Assembly (NCBI GenBank): GCA_029907515.1
Contig: JARYLT010000001.1
Coordinates: 1-64,000 of the forward strand
Origin: Spirochaetota bacterium
GTDB lineage: Bacteria > Spirochaetota > UBA4802 > UB4802
Reading direction: 5' to 3'
Length of the DNA stretch: 64,000 nucleotides
Both the position numbers and the translations under genes were made by a program. The stretch's first letter is position 1. Every line of letters begins with the position of its first letter. The notes under the pieces are model-generated. The model saw only the letters and a list, made by a program, of their open reading frames with translations. It did no database searches and had not been told where the DNA came from. Of this stretch, positions 45,449-54,037 are shown piece after piece.

Positions 45449-46339
45449 CTATTTCTGCGCCAGATAATGCAAAGGATCTAATGGCTTACCAGAGTGGTTT
45501 ATCTGAAAGTGTAGTGACGGGTTGCTATCGCTTAAAAATCCAATTGTTGTGCCTTTTACAACGAACTGGCCTTCCTTGACAGTAATTGCATCCAGCTTAG
45601 AGTAGATTGTATAAAAGTCTTTTTTATGCATGATAACCACAAAGTTACCAAATCCTCGCATAGTTCCAATTTTTGCTATAGTGCCTTCAGCACTTGCAAC
45701 AACCTTGCTTTTTGGCCTGCTGGTAATAATAATTCCTATGGGGCGGACTCCACCCTGATCACGTGTGTATGTCATAACAAATGGTACTGGCCAGATAAAA
45801 GAAAAGCTGCTGTCAAATTTTTTTTGTGGTATTTGGTTTGGAGATGATTTCTTTGATGGAGAATTATTAACAAAATCATTTGAAGGAATAAAAATTTTTT
45901 GCCCAACCTTTATTGTGGTGAAGTTGTTAATATTGTTGGCTTCGCAGATCGCATCAACAGTAGTATTGTACTGTTTTGAAAGTCGGTATAGTGTTTCTCC
46001 TTTTTTAATGATGTGCCATTTGCCTTTTGAAGACGATTGTTTACTATTATTGTTTTCGTTTGACTGACTATTGTGATAGTAGGTTTCGCTTTCAACCTGA
46101 GGTGTTGTATAATACACTGGTTGTGTTGAATAGTAGTCATTTTTAATGTAATAATTATCTTCGTCGGTGATTATAGGGGTACTATCGTCTTCGTTGTAAT
46201 TGAACTGCTGGTATGTTTTTTGGGTGTTTTTTTTGTGTATATCCTGGGGTTGACGGTATGCAGGAGGAACACATCCCATATGGAATATTAATAAAACTAT
46301 TATAAAACGTATGTCATTGGCACTCATCCATGAAACCAT
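45449..46339 (-). CDS. LysM lipoprotein with degenerate M23 domain
   Basis: 296 residues. ATG 46339 has AAGGAG seven bases upstream. Hydrophobic signal (IVLLIFHMGC) with lipobox-like Cys at about residue 23; low-complexity linker; LysM at about residues 108-152 (IIKKGETLYRLSKQYNTTVDAI ... VGQKIFIPS); C-terminal M23/LytM fold. The zinc ligands are eroded: no H-x3-D in GVRPIGIIITS, and IYSKLD lacks the usual His, although LHFQIN remains. It is likely an EnvC/NlpD-like activator rather than a hydrolase. Confidence 0.82.
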   Translation of the reverse strand: MVSWMSANDIRFIIVLLIFHMGCVPPAYRQPQDIHKKNTQKTYQQFNYNEDDSTPIITDEDNYYIKNDYYSTQPVYYTTPQVESETYYHNSQSNENNNSKQSSSKGKWHIIKKGETLYRLSKQYNTTVDAICEANNINNFTTIKVGQKIFIPSNDFVNNSPSKKSSPNQIPQKKFDSSFSFIWPVPFVMTYTRDQGGVRPIGIIITSRPKSKVVASAEGTIAKIGTMRGFGNFVVIMHKKDFYTIYSKLDAITVKEGQFVVKGTTIGFLSDSNPSLHFQINHSGKPLDPLHYLAQK

Positions 46340-46445
46340 GGAACATCTCCTTATGTTCCGTTTAAACGCACATTTACCAGAAAGGGTATAAATACCCTTA
46401 TCATAGTATCGGAAGAATGGGCTGGATAGTTAAGCAATTAATTTT

Positions 46446-46865
46446 TTATTCATGATAATCAACAGTGGTGGTAATAGTTAATTTGCCATGGCGTACGTTT
46501 TTTATGGCCAGTAAATTATCTGCAATCTTTTTAACCTGTGACGATGTGCCCCGTAACAATAACACCTCAAGGCAATTATGTTCATCTAAATGAACATGGA
46601 CTGATGATATTATATATTTGTAATTATCATGCTGAAGGTCATTCAGTTTATCGGCTATCTCACGAACATCATGGCTGTATACAAGAGTCAAGGTGCCTAT
46701 TACTTCTGCATTTGGGTCAGTGATTTCTTCTTTAACCAGCATATCTCGAATAAGGTCACGTATGGCTTCAGAACGGTTGACGTATCCCTTTTCGTTAATC
46801 AAGGCATCAAACCTGTCCAGCAGCTTCTCATCTATAGACACGCCAAAACGAATTACATTATTCAT
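46446..46865 (-). CDS. nikR: Nickel-responsive regulator NikR
   Basis: 139 residues. Ribbon-helix-helix DNA-binding domain (IRFGVSIDEKLLDRFDALINEKGYVNRSEAIRDLIRDML) and an ACT-like metal domain with the Ni-binding His/Cys motif SSVHVHLDEHNCLEVLLLRG. It represses nickel uptake genes when Ni is bound. No nik or Ni transporter, hydrogenase or urease is seen here, so its targets lie elsewhere or it serves the adjacent gene set. Confidence 0.93.
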   Translation of the reverse strand: MNNVIRFGVSIDEKLLDRFDALINEKGYVNRSEAIRDLIRDMLVKEEITDPNAEVIGTLTLVYSHDVREIADKLNDLQHDNYKYIISSVHVHLDEHNCLEVLLLRGTSSQVKKIADNLLAIKNVRHGKLTITTTVDYHE

Positions 46866-47062
46866 GCTCTGACCTCATCTGGTATATAGTATGAATCAAT
46901 AGTGCTGTGGCTTTTTACAATATGCAAGTAAATTTTTTATCTTTTTCTGCAGTATAAACAATATCAAGTATTGAAATTGTTATGATAGGTATAACATTAT
47001 AATAGATAACAGGTTTGATACGTGGGAATGAAAATAATAGAAAAATTGAATTGACAAAATTA

Positions 47063-47092
47063 ACATTGGTTGTACAATCAATCAACTATAAT
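47063..47092 (+). promoter_or_regulatory. Putative promoter with overlapping palindromic operator
   Basis: TATAAT at 47087-47092 has a weak -35 (ACATTG, 47063-47068, 18-base spacer). Across the spacer lies TTGGTTGTACAATCAA (47066-47081), a palindrome with one mismatched pair, so a bound repressor would block this promoter. It is about 150 bases before the SCP2 gene that opens the acyl-CoA operon. No other ORF or structure is seen in the 46866-47238 gap. Confidence 0.4.
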
Positions 47093-47238
47093 GATTTTAT
47101 TTTTAAAGGAGGCAGTTATAGATAAACATAATATATAGTATAAATTAAAACCGATATATTCTTATTATACTTCTCCCATACATGTCCACATTCAGCACTC
47201 AAACATAAAATTATAAATAACTAAAATGGAGGTTAGCC

Positions 47239-47634
47239 ATGCCTGTTTTTTCAAACACTGAAAAAATGTATGAAGTATTGGGTGAGCTGTTTAATGCATT
47301 ATTAGATGATACAACAGCCAGGGAAAAATTTTTAGAATCAGACATCATTATTAAGTTTGATATTCATGATCCTGCTGGGCAGATATGGATATCAAATGAA
47401 GATGGTGGCAAGGTTATATGTGGCTCAACACAGTTAAAGCCAACAATCGAAATGACGCTTTCAGGTGATTCATGCCACAAATTCTGGCTACAGGAACTAA
47501 CAATGCCTGTTGCATTGGCTAAAGGGTTAATTAAAGCAAAAGGACCCATGCCAAAAGTTATTAAACTCCTTCCACTTCTTAAACCTGCATATGCAGCATA
47601 TCCTGAAATTGCTAAAAAACATGGGCTGATATAA
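47239..47634 (+). CDS. SCP2 sterol/lipid-binding domain protein
   Basis: 131 residues. SCP2-like fold: IIIKFDIHDPAGQIWISNEDGG, a conserved acyl-binding core with TIEMTLSGDSCHKFWL, and a helical end GLIKAKGPMPKVIKLLPLLKPAYAAYPEIAKK. SCP2 domains carry hydrophobic acyl or sterol ligands. GGAGG sits six bases before the ATG. First gene of a unit that continues with ligase, dehydrogenase and thiolase genes, so it may present the substrate to these enzymes. Confidence 0.82.
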   Translation: MPVFSNTEKMYEVLGELFNALLDDTTAREKFLESDIIIKFDIHDPAGQIWISNEDGGKVICGSTQLKPTIEMTLSGDSCHKFWLQELTMPVALAKGLIKAKGPMPKVIKLLPLLKPAYAAYPEIAKKHGLI

Positions 47635-47646
47635 AGGGGGTAGCAG

Positions 47647-48324
47647 ATGAGTATTGAACGAAGCATGAAGCAATTTGAGGAAGATAGAAAAGCAGCCGTT
47701 AAGATTGCTGCACACTTATTACTGGCAAGTGCAACCACCACACCACGTGTAGGAGGTGTAGGTGAATGTACTGTTCACATAATTGATGATGAATGTAAAA
47801 TTGAGGATTTATGCCAGGCAATAGAAAAGATGGCAAAAGAAAATGAGCGCTGGGAATTTTTTACCCGTGATGCCATGATGCTCAGAGATGCAGATGCTGT
47901 GTTGATTATTACATCGCTACGGTGTTATACCGATCCTGCTGATACTAACTGCAATATGTGTGGGAAACTCACCTGTGAATATTTAAAAGAAAGTGAAAAA
48001 TTGCCTGATGATCCGGGTATTGCCTATAAAGGTCCGTTATGTATATTCAGAGCTAATAATATTGCTTATGCTGTTGATGGGATAGTGTCACTGGCTCGGA
48101 ATTTAGGCATTGATTATGGAGTGTTCTGGTCAGCGGGTGCAGCAGCTATGCGTATGGGTATAGTGCCAAAGAATACAGGGTTTTGTTTGGCTGTTGGTAT
48201 TTCCGTAACAGAAAAGAGCCCATTCAGGGATATCCCGTTGCGATATGATGAGATAAATGAAAAAACTATGAATGACAGGATCATCAAGCGATTGTGGCCT
48301 CAGTTCAGATCTATTTACAGTTAA
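47647..48324 (+). CDS. DUF2148 ferredoxin-like protein, copy 1
   Basis: 225 residues. DUF2148 features: helical start, a Gly/Thr patch (SATTTPRVGGVGE), and a Cys-rich region CNMCGKLTCEYL plus a later GPLCIFRANN, enough to bind an Fe-S cluster. The C-terminal half is Ala/Gly-rich (WSAGAAAMRMGIV). The family is found in anaerobes; its role is unknown. GGGGG precedes the ATG. A paralogous gene lies 80 bases downstream. Confidence 0.82.
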   Translation: MSIERSMKQFEEDRKAAVKIAAHLLLASATTTPRVGGVGECTVHIIDDECKIEDLCQAIEKMAKENERWEFFTRDAMMLRDADAVLIITSLRCYTDPADTNCNMCGKLTCEYLKESEKLPDDPGIAYKGPLCIFRANNIAYAVDGIVSLARNLGIDYGVFWSAGAAAMRMGIVPKNTGFCLAVGISVTEKSPFRDIPLRYDEINEKTMNDRIIKRLWPQFRSIYS

Positions 48325-48403
48325 CAATGCACCACAACTTCATTGATTTTGCCCATAACAGATTGCATCATGTAATATATAACAAAGTTTATGGAGGTTT
48401 TTC

Positions 48404-49054
48404 ATGCCAGCAATAGAAATGAATGAGCTTATACAGAATGGATTAAACAGGGCAGTTGAGCTTATGGCTTTAGCTGCATATAATTCTTTTAGATTTGGCA
48501 AACGCAATACCATAAAAATGGTGAGCCTTTCCATTGATGATTTAAAGGAGATAGCTGAATTCTGCTATTCGTTGGGTGACATGTCACCACTGGCTGCGCG
48601 GGATGGAAGGTTCCTTATGGAACTGGTAAAAGAGCCATGCGCAGTGCTTTTAATTGGCGATAAGCGAAAATCGGATTTTAATTACAATTGCGGAGCCTGT
48701 GGGTACAGAACCTGTGCTGAACTAAATAAAGCTGAAGAGGTTGAAGCATTAACCGCGCGTGGGCCAAGCTGCCAGTTTAAAAATTTAAATATTAATATAG
48801 CTGCTGGTGCTGCTGCTTCAATGGCATGGCGTTTAGGCTTACATTGCAGGGTATTCAGTACGATAGCGTTTGCGGCCTTTGCGCTCAATAAACTGGAAGG
48901 TATTGATATTGCATCATCAGTTGCCGTGAGTGCTGCAAAAGTTGATCCTTTCTTTGACCGGCATCAGTACTGGACAAAAGAACACTGGGATGAAATTTTT
49001 GCAAAAGAATTCCCCACATTTACAAGGGGGTTTATAGGAGCTATCGAAGAATAA
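48404..49054 (+). CDS. DUF2148 ferredoxin-like protein, copy 2
   Basis: 216 residues, paralogue of the upstream gene. Cys motif CGACGYRTCAEL and GPSCQFKN match the family's cluster site, and the rest shares Ala-rich helices (NIAAGAAASMAWRLGLH). The two copies may form a heterodimer. GGAGG precedes the ATG. It is followed by the acyl-CoA ligase 16 bases on. Confidence 0.82.
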   Translation: MPAIEMNELIQNGLNRAVELMALAAYNSFRFGKRNTIKMVSLSIDDLKEIAEFCYSLGDMSPLAARDGRFLMELVKEPCAVLLIGDKRKSDFNYNCGACGYRTCAELNKAEEVEALTARGPSCQFKNLNINIAAGAAASMAWRLGLHCRVFSTIAFAAFALNKLEGIDIASSVAVSAAKVDPFFDRHQYWTKEHWDEIFAKEFPTFTRGFIGAIEE

Positions 49055-49070
49055 AATAATGGAGGGGGGT

Positions 49071-50684
49071 ATGGCAACAAAAGCACATCTTAATCCAGTT
49101 ATAGCTTCGCACCTGGTTGAAATTAAAGCAGATGAAATTCCCGATACCCTGGTTTATATTTTTGAACAGGGTGATGCGGGCGATGAGCGCTGTACATATA
49201 AAGACCTTTATGAAAATTCAAATAAAATAGCACGGTTATTCCTTGATAACGGAATAGATAAAGGCGATACTTTTGCTGTCTTTATGAAAAATTATCCAGA
49301 ATTTGTCTATGCACTGCTAGCAGGAACTACGATAGGAGCTATCATGGTGCCTATTGATCCGCGCAGCAGGGGTGACAAGCTGAGGTTCCTTTTACACAAT
49401 TGTAATGCCAAAGCAGTGATAGTAGAAGATGAACTATTAAGCAGTCTTCAAGAGGTATTGCCCAATCTGCCAGCAATAAAATTAGTTAGCGTTGTATATA
49501 AAAAAGGGCATGCTATACCAGTTGCTGATAAATACCATGCATTAAATGAAACAATTGAAAAGACTACCTGGGATACAGTTGATCAGATGATAATGGATGT
49601 ACGGCACCCAATGCAGATTATATATACCTCGGGTACTACCGGTGACCCAAAAGGAGTAGCAATCAGGAATAACAGAACTGGATTGTTTAATATCTTAAAC
49701 AGTATTGTGTGGCGCTATCAAAAAGATGACATCCTGTATAATGGGTTATCACTGACACATGGTAATGCACAGGCAGTTACTCTATTTCCAGCACTCTCTA
49801 TGGGAATAACTGCAGTATTCAGCCCCCGATTTACCAAAAGCAGAATATGGGATATATGTAGAAAATATGGATGCACGTCATTTTCACTTTTAGGCGGGAT
49901 GATGGCAGGAATTTATAATGAGCCCGAAAAACCGGATGATGCTGACAACCCTGTGAAAGTGGTCATAAGTGCCGGGACTCCGACAACAATTTGGGAAGCA
50001 TTTGAAAAACGCTTCAATGTTAAAATACTTGAATGGTATGGGTCGGTTGAAGGTGGCTTTGCATATAAACCTATAGGGAAAGGGCCCATTGGATCTTTTG
50101 GCAAACCAGTACCAGGTGTAATGGAATTTAAGATAGTGGATGAAAATGACAATGAAGTTCCGGTGGGACAAACCGGGGAGTTAATATGCAGATTATTGAA
50201 AGGTGAAACAAAAGTTGATTATCTGGGCAAGCCTGAAGAATCAAAAGAAAAGACGCGTGGTGGTTGGTTGAGAACCGGTGATATGGTACACAGGGATGCC
50301 GAAGGCTGGTATTATTTTGATTATCGTAAAGGGTCAGAGCTTAGAAGGTCCGGAGATTTCATTCAGCCAGAATATATTGAAACAGTCATTGGCAAACACC
50401 CCGATGTATCAGAAGTGTCGGTTTATGGTGTTCCAGCTGCTTCCGGTTCTCCTGGGGAAAGCGATCTTGTTGCTGCTATTGCCTGCTTTGAAGGAAAATC
50501 AGTTGATCCAAAGTCATTTTATGAGTATCTGAAAAAAAACCTGGAGGCAAATTTTATTCCTTCATATCTGCAGATTGTTCCAGAGATTCCCAAAACAATA
50601 ACAGAAAAAGCTTTAACACGGGTTCTTAAAGAAGACTTTTTAAAAGGCGTTGGGACAATATATAAATATGAAGATTATAAATAA
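49071..50684 (+). CDS. AMP-forming acyl-CoA ligase (CaiC/FadD-like)
   Basis: 537 residues from ATG 49071, directly behind GGAGGGGGG; the track's ATG 49059 is part of that site. ANL superfamily motifs: IYTSGTTGDPKGVAIRN (P-loop), GMTAVFSPRF-like GITAVFSPRF, EWYGSVEGGFAYKP, GWLRTGDMVHRD and the C-terminal catalytic Lys region TITEKALTRVLKED (Lys expected). It activates a carboxylic acid with ATP and CoA. Substrate unknown; neighbours suggest a lipid-like or branched/cyclic acid. Confidence 0.92.
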   Translation: MATKAHLNPVIASHLVEIKADEIPDTLVYIFEQGDAGDERCTYKDLYENSNKIARLFLDNGIDKGDTFAVFMKNYPEFVYALLAGTTIGAIMVPIDPRSRGDKLRFLLHNCNAKAVIVEDELLSSLQEVLPNLPAIKLVSVVYKKGHAIPVADKYHALNETIEKTTWDTVDQMIMDVRHPMQIIYTSGTTGDPKGVAIRNNRTGLFNILNSIVWRYQKDDILYNGLSLTHGNAQAVTLFPALSMGITAVFSPRFTKSRIWDICRKYGCTSFSLLGGMMAGIYNEPEKPDDADNPVKVVISAGTPTTIWEAFEKRFNVKILEWYGSVEGGFAYKPIGKGPIGSFGKPVPGVMEFKIVDENDNEVPVGQTGELICRLLKGETKVDYLGKPEESKEKTRGGWLRTGDMVHRDAEGWYYFDYRKGSELRRSGDFIQPEYIETVIGKHPDVSEVSVYGVPAASGSPGESDLVAAIACFEGKSVDPKSFYEYLKKNLEANFIPSYLQIVPEIPKTITEKALTRVLKEDFLKGVGTIYKYEDYK

Positions 50685-50722
50685 TAATCATATAGGGAAA
50701 ACATCTACTTATGGAGGTTCGT

Positions 50723-51967
50723 ATGTTGTATACAGAACTCAATATAGAACTAACAGATGAACATCAGCATCTTAAAGAGCAGGTTCACAGGTTTTCAATG
50801 GAAGTATTACGACCTGCTTCTCTGGAATTGGATAAACTTCCGGCTGAAGAAGTTGTCAAAAAAGGTTCAATTTACTGGGATTGCATGGCTAAGATGTACC
50901 AGAATGGCTACCATACTGTTTTGATTTCTGATGAATATGGTGGATTGGGACTGGATCCATTGGCAGTTCATATCTTCTGGGAAGAGCTGGCATACGGCAG
51001 TGTGGGATTTGCAGTATCGTTAGGATGTAGCTGCTTTGCTGCATTTTATGCTACCATGCTGGCTGAGGATAAGCTTATAGAAAAATTCGTTATCCCGTTT
51101 GTAAATTGTAAGGATGCTAGCGTTATGAGTTGCTGGGGAATTACTGAGCCTGATCATGGAAGTGATAATTTAGCACCACGGACGAGTTTTTTCAAAGATG
51201 CCTCATTGACACAACAGGTCAAGGCGCATAAAAAAAATGGTGAATGGATCATTTCAGGACAGAAGTCAGCATGGATTTCAAATGGACCTGTTGCTTCAAA
51301 CTGTGCATTATTTCTGAACCTGGACCCTTCAAAAGGTTTGTCTGGAGGTGGTATATGCCTTATTGATTTAAATCAGGATGGGGTTACACGGGGCAAACCA
51401 CTTGATAAGATGGGGCAGAGGGAACTTCCCCAGGGCGAGATATTTTTTGATAATGTTGTCTGCTCTGAAGAGTACATGATCGTAGATCCAGAAAGTTATG
51501 AAGCCATGACGGAATTAACATTGGGGCATGCTAATGCAACAATGGGTGCCTATTTTACTGGCCTTGCTCAAGCAGCCTATGATATGACATTACAATATTG
51601 TACTGAGCGTATACAGGGAGGAAAACGATTATGTGACCATCAATGGGTGCAGAAAAAATTATTCGATATGTTTGTAAAAGTTGAGACTGCCAGAGCATTT
51701 TCCCGCGCTGCCATGATATATAATATGAATACCACACCACCTGATGTTAAATATTCCATTGCCTCCAAAGTATACTGTACCGAAGCAGCATTTCAGGTAA
51801 CCAGTGATGCCATCCAGCTTTTTGGCGGCTATGGGCTGTCAAAAGAATTCCCCATTGAAAAATTGTTCAGGGATGCTCGTGCAGGGATGATTGAGGATGG
51901 TTCAAATGACACGTTATCAATGACAGCAGGAAATATTATTATTAAGGAGAAATTGGGAGATGAGTAA
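50723..51967 (+). CDS. Acyl-CoA dehydrogenase
   Basis: 414 residues from ATG 50723, with GGAGG six bases upstream. N-, beta- and C-terminal domains are present: LTDEHQHLKEQVHRF, SCWGITEPDHGSDNLAPRT, ISGQKSAWISNGP, GHANATMGAYFTGLAQAAYD, QLFGGYGLSKEFPIEKLFRDARAGM. Where most members have the catalytic Glu in YEGTNEI, this reads IEDGSND, placing Asp at that position. It needs an electron acceptor such as ETF, not encoded here. Its 3' end overlaps the thiolase start by eight bases. Confidence 0.91.
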   Translation: MLYTELNIELTDEHQHLKEQVHRFSMEVLRPASLELDKLPAEEVVKKGSIYWDCMAKMYQNGYHTVLISDEYGGLGLDPLAVHIFWEELAYGSVGFAVSLGCSCFAAFYATMLAEDKLIEKFVIPFVNCKDASVMSCWGITEPDHGSDNLAPRTSFFKDASLTQQVKAHKKNGEWIISGQKSAWISNGPVASNCALFLNLDPSKGLSGGGICLIDLNQDGVTRGKPLDKMGQRELPQGEIFFDNVVCSEEYMIVDPESYEAMTELTLGHANATMGAYFTGLAQAAYDMTLQYCTERIQGGKRLCDHQWVQKKLFDMFVKVETARAFSRAAMIYNMNTTPPDVKYSIASKVYCTEAAFQVTSDAIQLFGGYGLSKEFPIEKLFRDARAGMIEDGSNDTLSMTAGNIIIKEKLGDE

Positions 51968-53201
51968 TGTTTACATAATTGGCTCAGGGATGATACGGTT
52001 TAACAAGTATCCTGATGAAACAGTCAGGTCAATGGCTGAAAAGGCTATAAAGCTTGCACTGGAAGATGCTGGCATAGATAAAAAAGATATTCAGGCAGGA
52101 TTTTTTTCAAATACATTCTGGGGCATGTTTTCAGGACAGCATTCCATACGAGGACAGGTAATTTTCAGGGGAATGGGAATTGATAAAATTCCTGTAGTTA
52201 ATGTAGAGAATGCCTGTGCAGGTGGATCATCAGCATTGCATTTAGCTTATACTGGCATAAAAGCAGACATGTATGATGTGGCAATAGCTGTTGGTTCAGA
52301 AAAAATTACCAATCCTAATAAGGCACTGTCCCTGGGTGCCTATGCATCGTGTATGGATGTTGAAAATTTTGAGAAGCATATCAATATGATAATCGAAGTA
52401 AGTAAATCATTTAAAATTAACATACCGCACGATGAAAGTAAACCAGGGGAAGGCCGTAGCGTATTTATGGATGCATATGCTGTTGGAGCGCGGTGGCATA
52501 TGGACAGGTTTGGGTCCACTCAACACCAGTTAGCAGTTATATGCTCTAAGAATCATTTACATGGATCACTCAATCCTCTGTCACAGTATCAACACAAAAT
52601 GACCGTAGAAGAAGTACTGGCAGACAAGCTGGTTGCCTGGCCACTGACTCGTGCTATGTGTGCACCGGTTGGCGATGGTGCGGCTGCTACAATTGTATGT
52701 TCTGAGAAATTCTTAAAAAAATTAACAGGAGCGCGTCCGGTAAAAATTATAGCATCGGTTATGGGACAGGGTGAGGATAGGGACCTTGATGCGCCGGATA
52801 TAGGTGAACGTTTATCAAGGTTAGCGTATGAGCAGGCTGGTGTTGGTCCTGGCGATATAAGCCTGGCTGAACTACATGATGCAACGAGCTGGGGTGAGTT
52901 GCATCAGACTGAATCAATGGGTTTTTGCCCTGTTGGTGAAGGCGGTCCCTTTGCTGAAAGTGGCGCAACAACGTTGGGTGGTAAAAAGCCCATTAACACC
53001 AGTGGTGGACTGGAGTGCAGAGGGCATCCCATAGGCGCATCAGGCCTTGCCCAGATTCATGAACTTGTACTGCAATTGCGCGGTGAGGCAGGAGCGCGCC
53101 AGGTTGAAAACGCCCGGTTAGGACTGGCCGAAAATGGTGGGGGCAACATAGGTGTTGAAGAAGCAGCTATGTGTATTCACATCTTAGAAAAGGTACGATA
53201 A
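51960..53201 (+). CDS. SCP-x-like thiolase
   Basis: 413 residues. Thiolase fold with nucleophilic Cys in VVNVENACAGGSSAL (about residue 86) and C-terminal GGLECRGHPIGASGLAQIHELV containing the second catalytic His. The pattern is of the SCP-x/lipid-transfer thiolase group, which clusters with SCP2 proteins in lipid and steroid degradation. It would cleave or condense 3-ketoacyl-CoA. Overlap with the dehydrogenase gene points to coupled translation. Confidence 0.9.
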   Translation: MSNVYIIGSGMIRFNKYPDETVRSMAEKAIKLALEDAGIDKKDIQAGFFSNTFWGMFSGQHSIRGQVIFRGMGIDKIPVVNVENACAGGSSALHLAYTGIKADMYDVAIAVGSEKITNPNKALSLGAYASCMDVENFEKHINMIIEVSKSFKINIPHDESKPGEGRSVFMDAYAVGARWHMDRFGSTQHQLAVICSKNHLHGSLNPLSQYQHKMTVEEVLADKLVAWPLTRAMCAPVGDGAAATIVCSEKFLKKLTGARPVKIIASVMGQGEDRDLDAPDIGERLSRLAYEQAGVGPGDISLAELHDATSWGELHQTESMGFCPVGEGGPFAESGATTLGGKKPINTSGGLECRGHPIGASGLAQIHELVLQLRGEAGARQVENARLGLAENGGGNIGVEEAAMCIHILEKVR

Positions 53202-53219
53202 TTACTGATAATATAATCA

Positions 53220-54029
53220 ATGGCTATTAATTTCAACAACAGGTGGGTGGTTATCACAGGAGCCTCTTCCGGTATAGGTAAGGCACTGGCGGAATGCTTT
53301 GCCAGGGAAGGGGCTCATCTTATATTAGGTTCTCTTCCTGGTGAAAAACACATACTTGAAAACATCAGGGATAATCTTCAAAAGCAACATGCTATTCAAA
53401 TAGTTACTATCTATCAGGATTTTGCAGATCCGGATGGAGCCGTAAAATTTTATGATCAATGTAAAAAGCTACAAAAGCAGATTTACTGTTTAGTTAATAA
53501 TGCCGGTATAATGGCCTATGGCTATTTCCATGAACTATCGCACAAACAGCAAAAAACATTAATCAATATTAACCTTATGGCATATTTTTCCCTCATGCGA
53601 CTATTTATTGAAGACATGATACAACAAGAGGAAGGGGTTATTATTAATATATCATCTGTGTCAGCATTCCAGCCGACTCCACACCATGCTGTATATGGTG
53701 CTGTTAAAGCGTTTGTACAGAGTTTAAGCGAAGCTGTCGATCAGGAATGTAGAGGTACCGGTATCAGCGTGCATACAATAAACCCATCCTATACGGATAC
53801 GCCCTTGCTTAAAAAAAATAATTTTCCGAATAAAATCTGGTGGTACCGTATTTCAGGGCTGGCAAAACCTGAAGATATTGCTCGCAAAGCAATCAAGGCG
53901 GTAAAGCAAGGTAAAAGATTATATGTGCCCGGGGTCATGAATGCATTGATTCATCTTTTCCTGCCGCGATTGCTGCCACGAAAACTGTCCAATGCAATAG
54001 CACATATTGTTTTACGGCAGGAAAGATAA
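53220..54029 (+). CDS. Short-chain dehydrogenase/reductase
   Basis: 269 residues. Rossmann motif VVITGASSGIGKALAECFAREGAH, structural NNAGIMAYGYF, catalytic Ser in IINISSVSAF and Tyr-x3-Lys in YGAVKAFVQSL. A hydrophobic C-terminal tail (MNALIHLFLPRLLP) suggests membrane association. Last gene of the SCP2/acyl-CoA unit (18 bases after the thiolase). It likely oxidises a hydroxy intermediate; ends convergently with the GT2 gene. Confidence 0.9.
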   Translation: MAINFNNRWVVITGASSGIGKALAECFAREGAHLILGSLPGEKHILENIRDNLQKQHAIQIVTIYQDFADPDGAVKFYDQCKKLQKQIYCLVNNAGIMAYGYFHELSHKQQKTLININLMAYFSLMRLFIEDMIQQEEGVIINISSVSAFQPTPHHAVYGAVKAFVQSLSEAVDQECRGTGISVHTINPSYTDTPLLKKNNFPNKIWWYRISGLAKPEDIARKAIKAVKQGKRLYVPGVMNALIHLFLPRLLPRKLSNAIAHIVLRQER

Positions 54030-54037
54030 TCCTGTCT

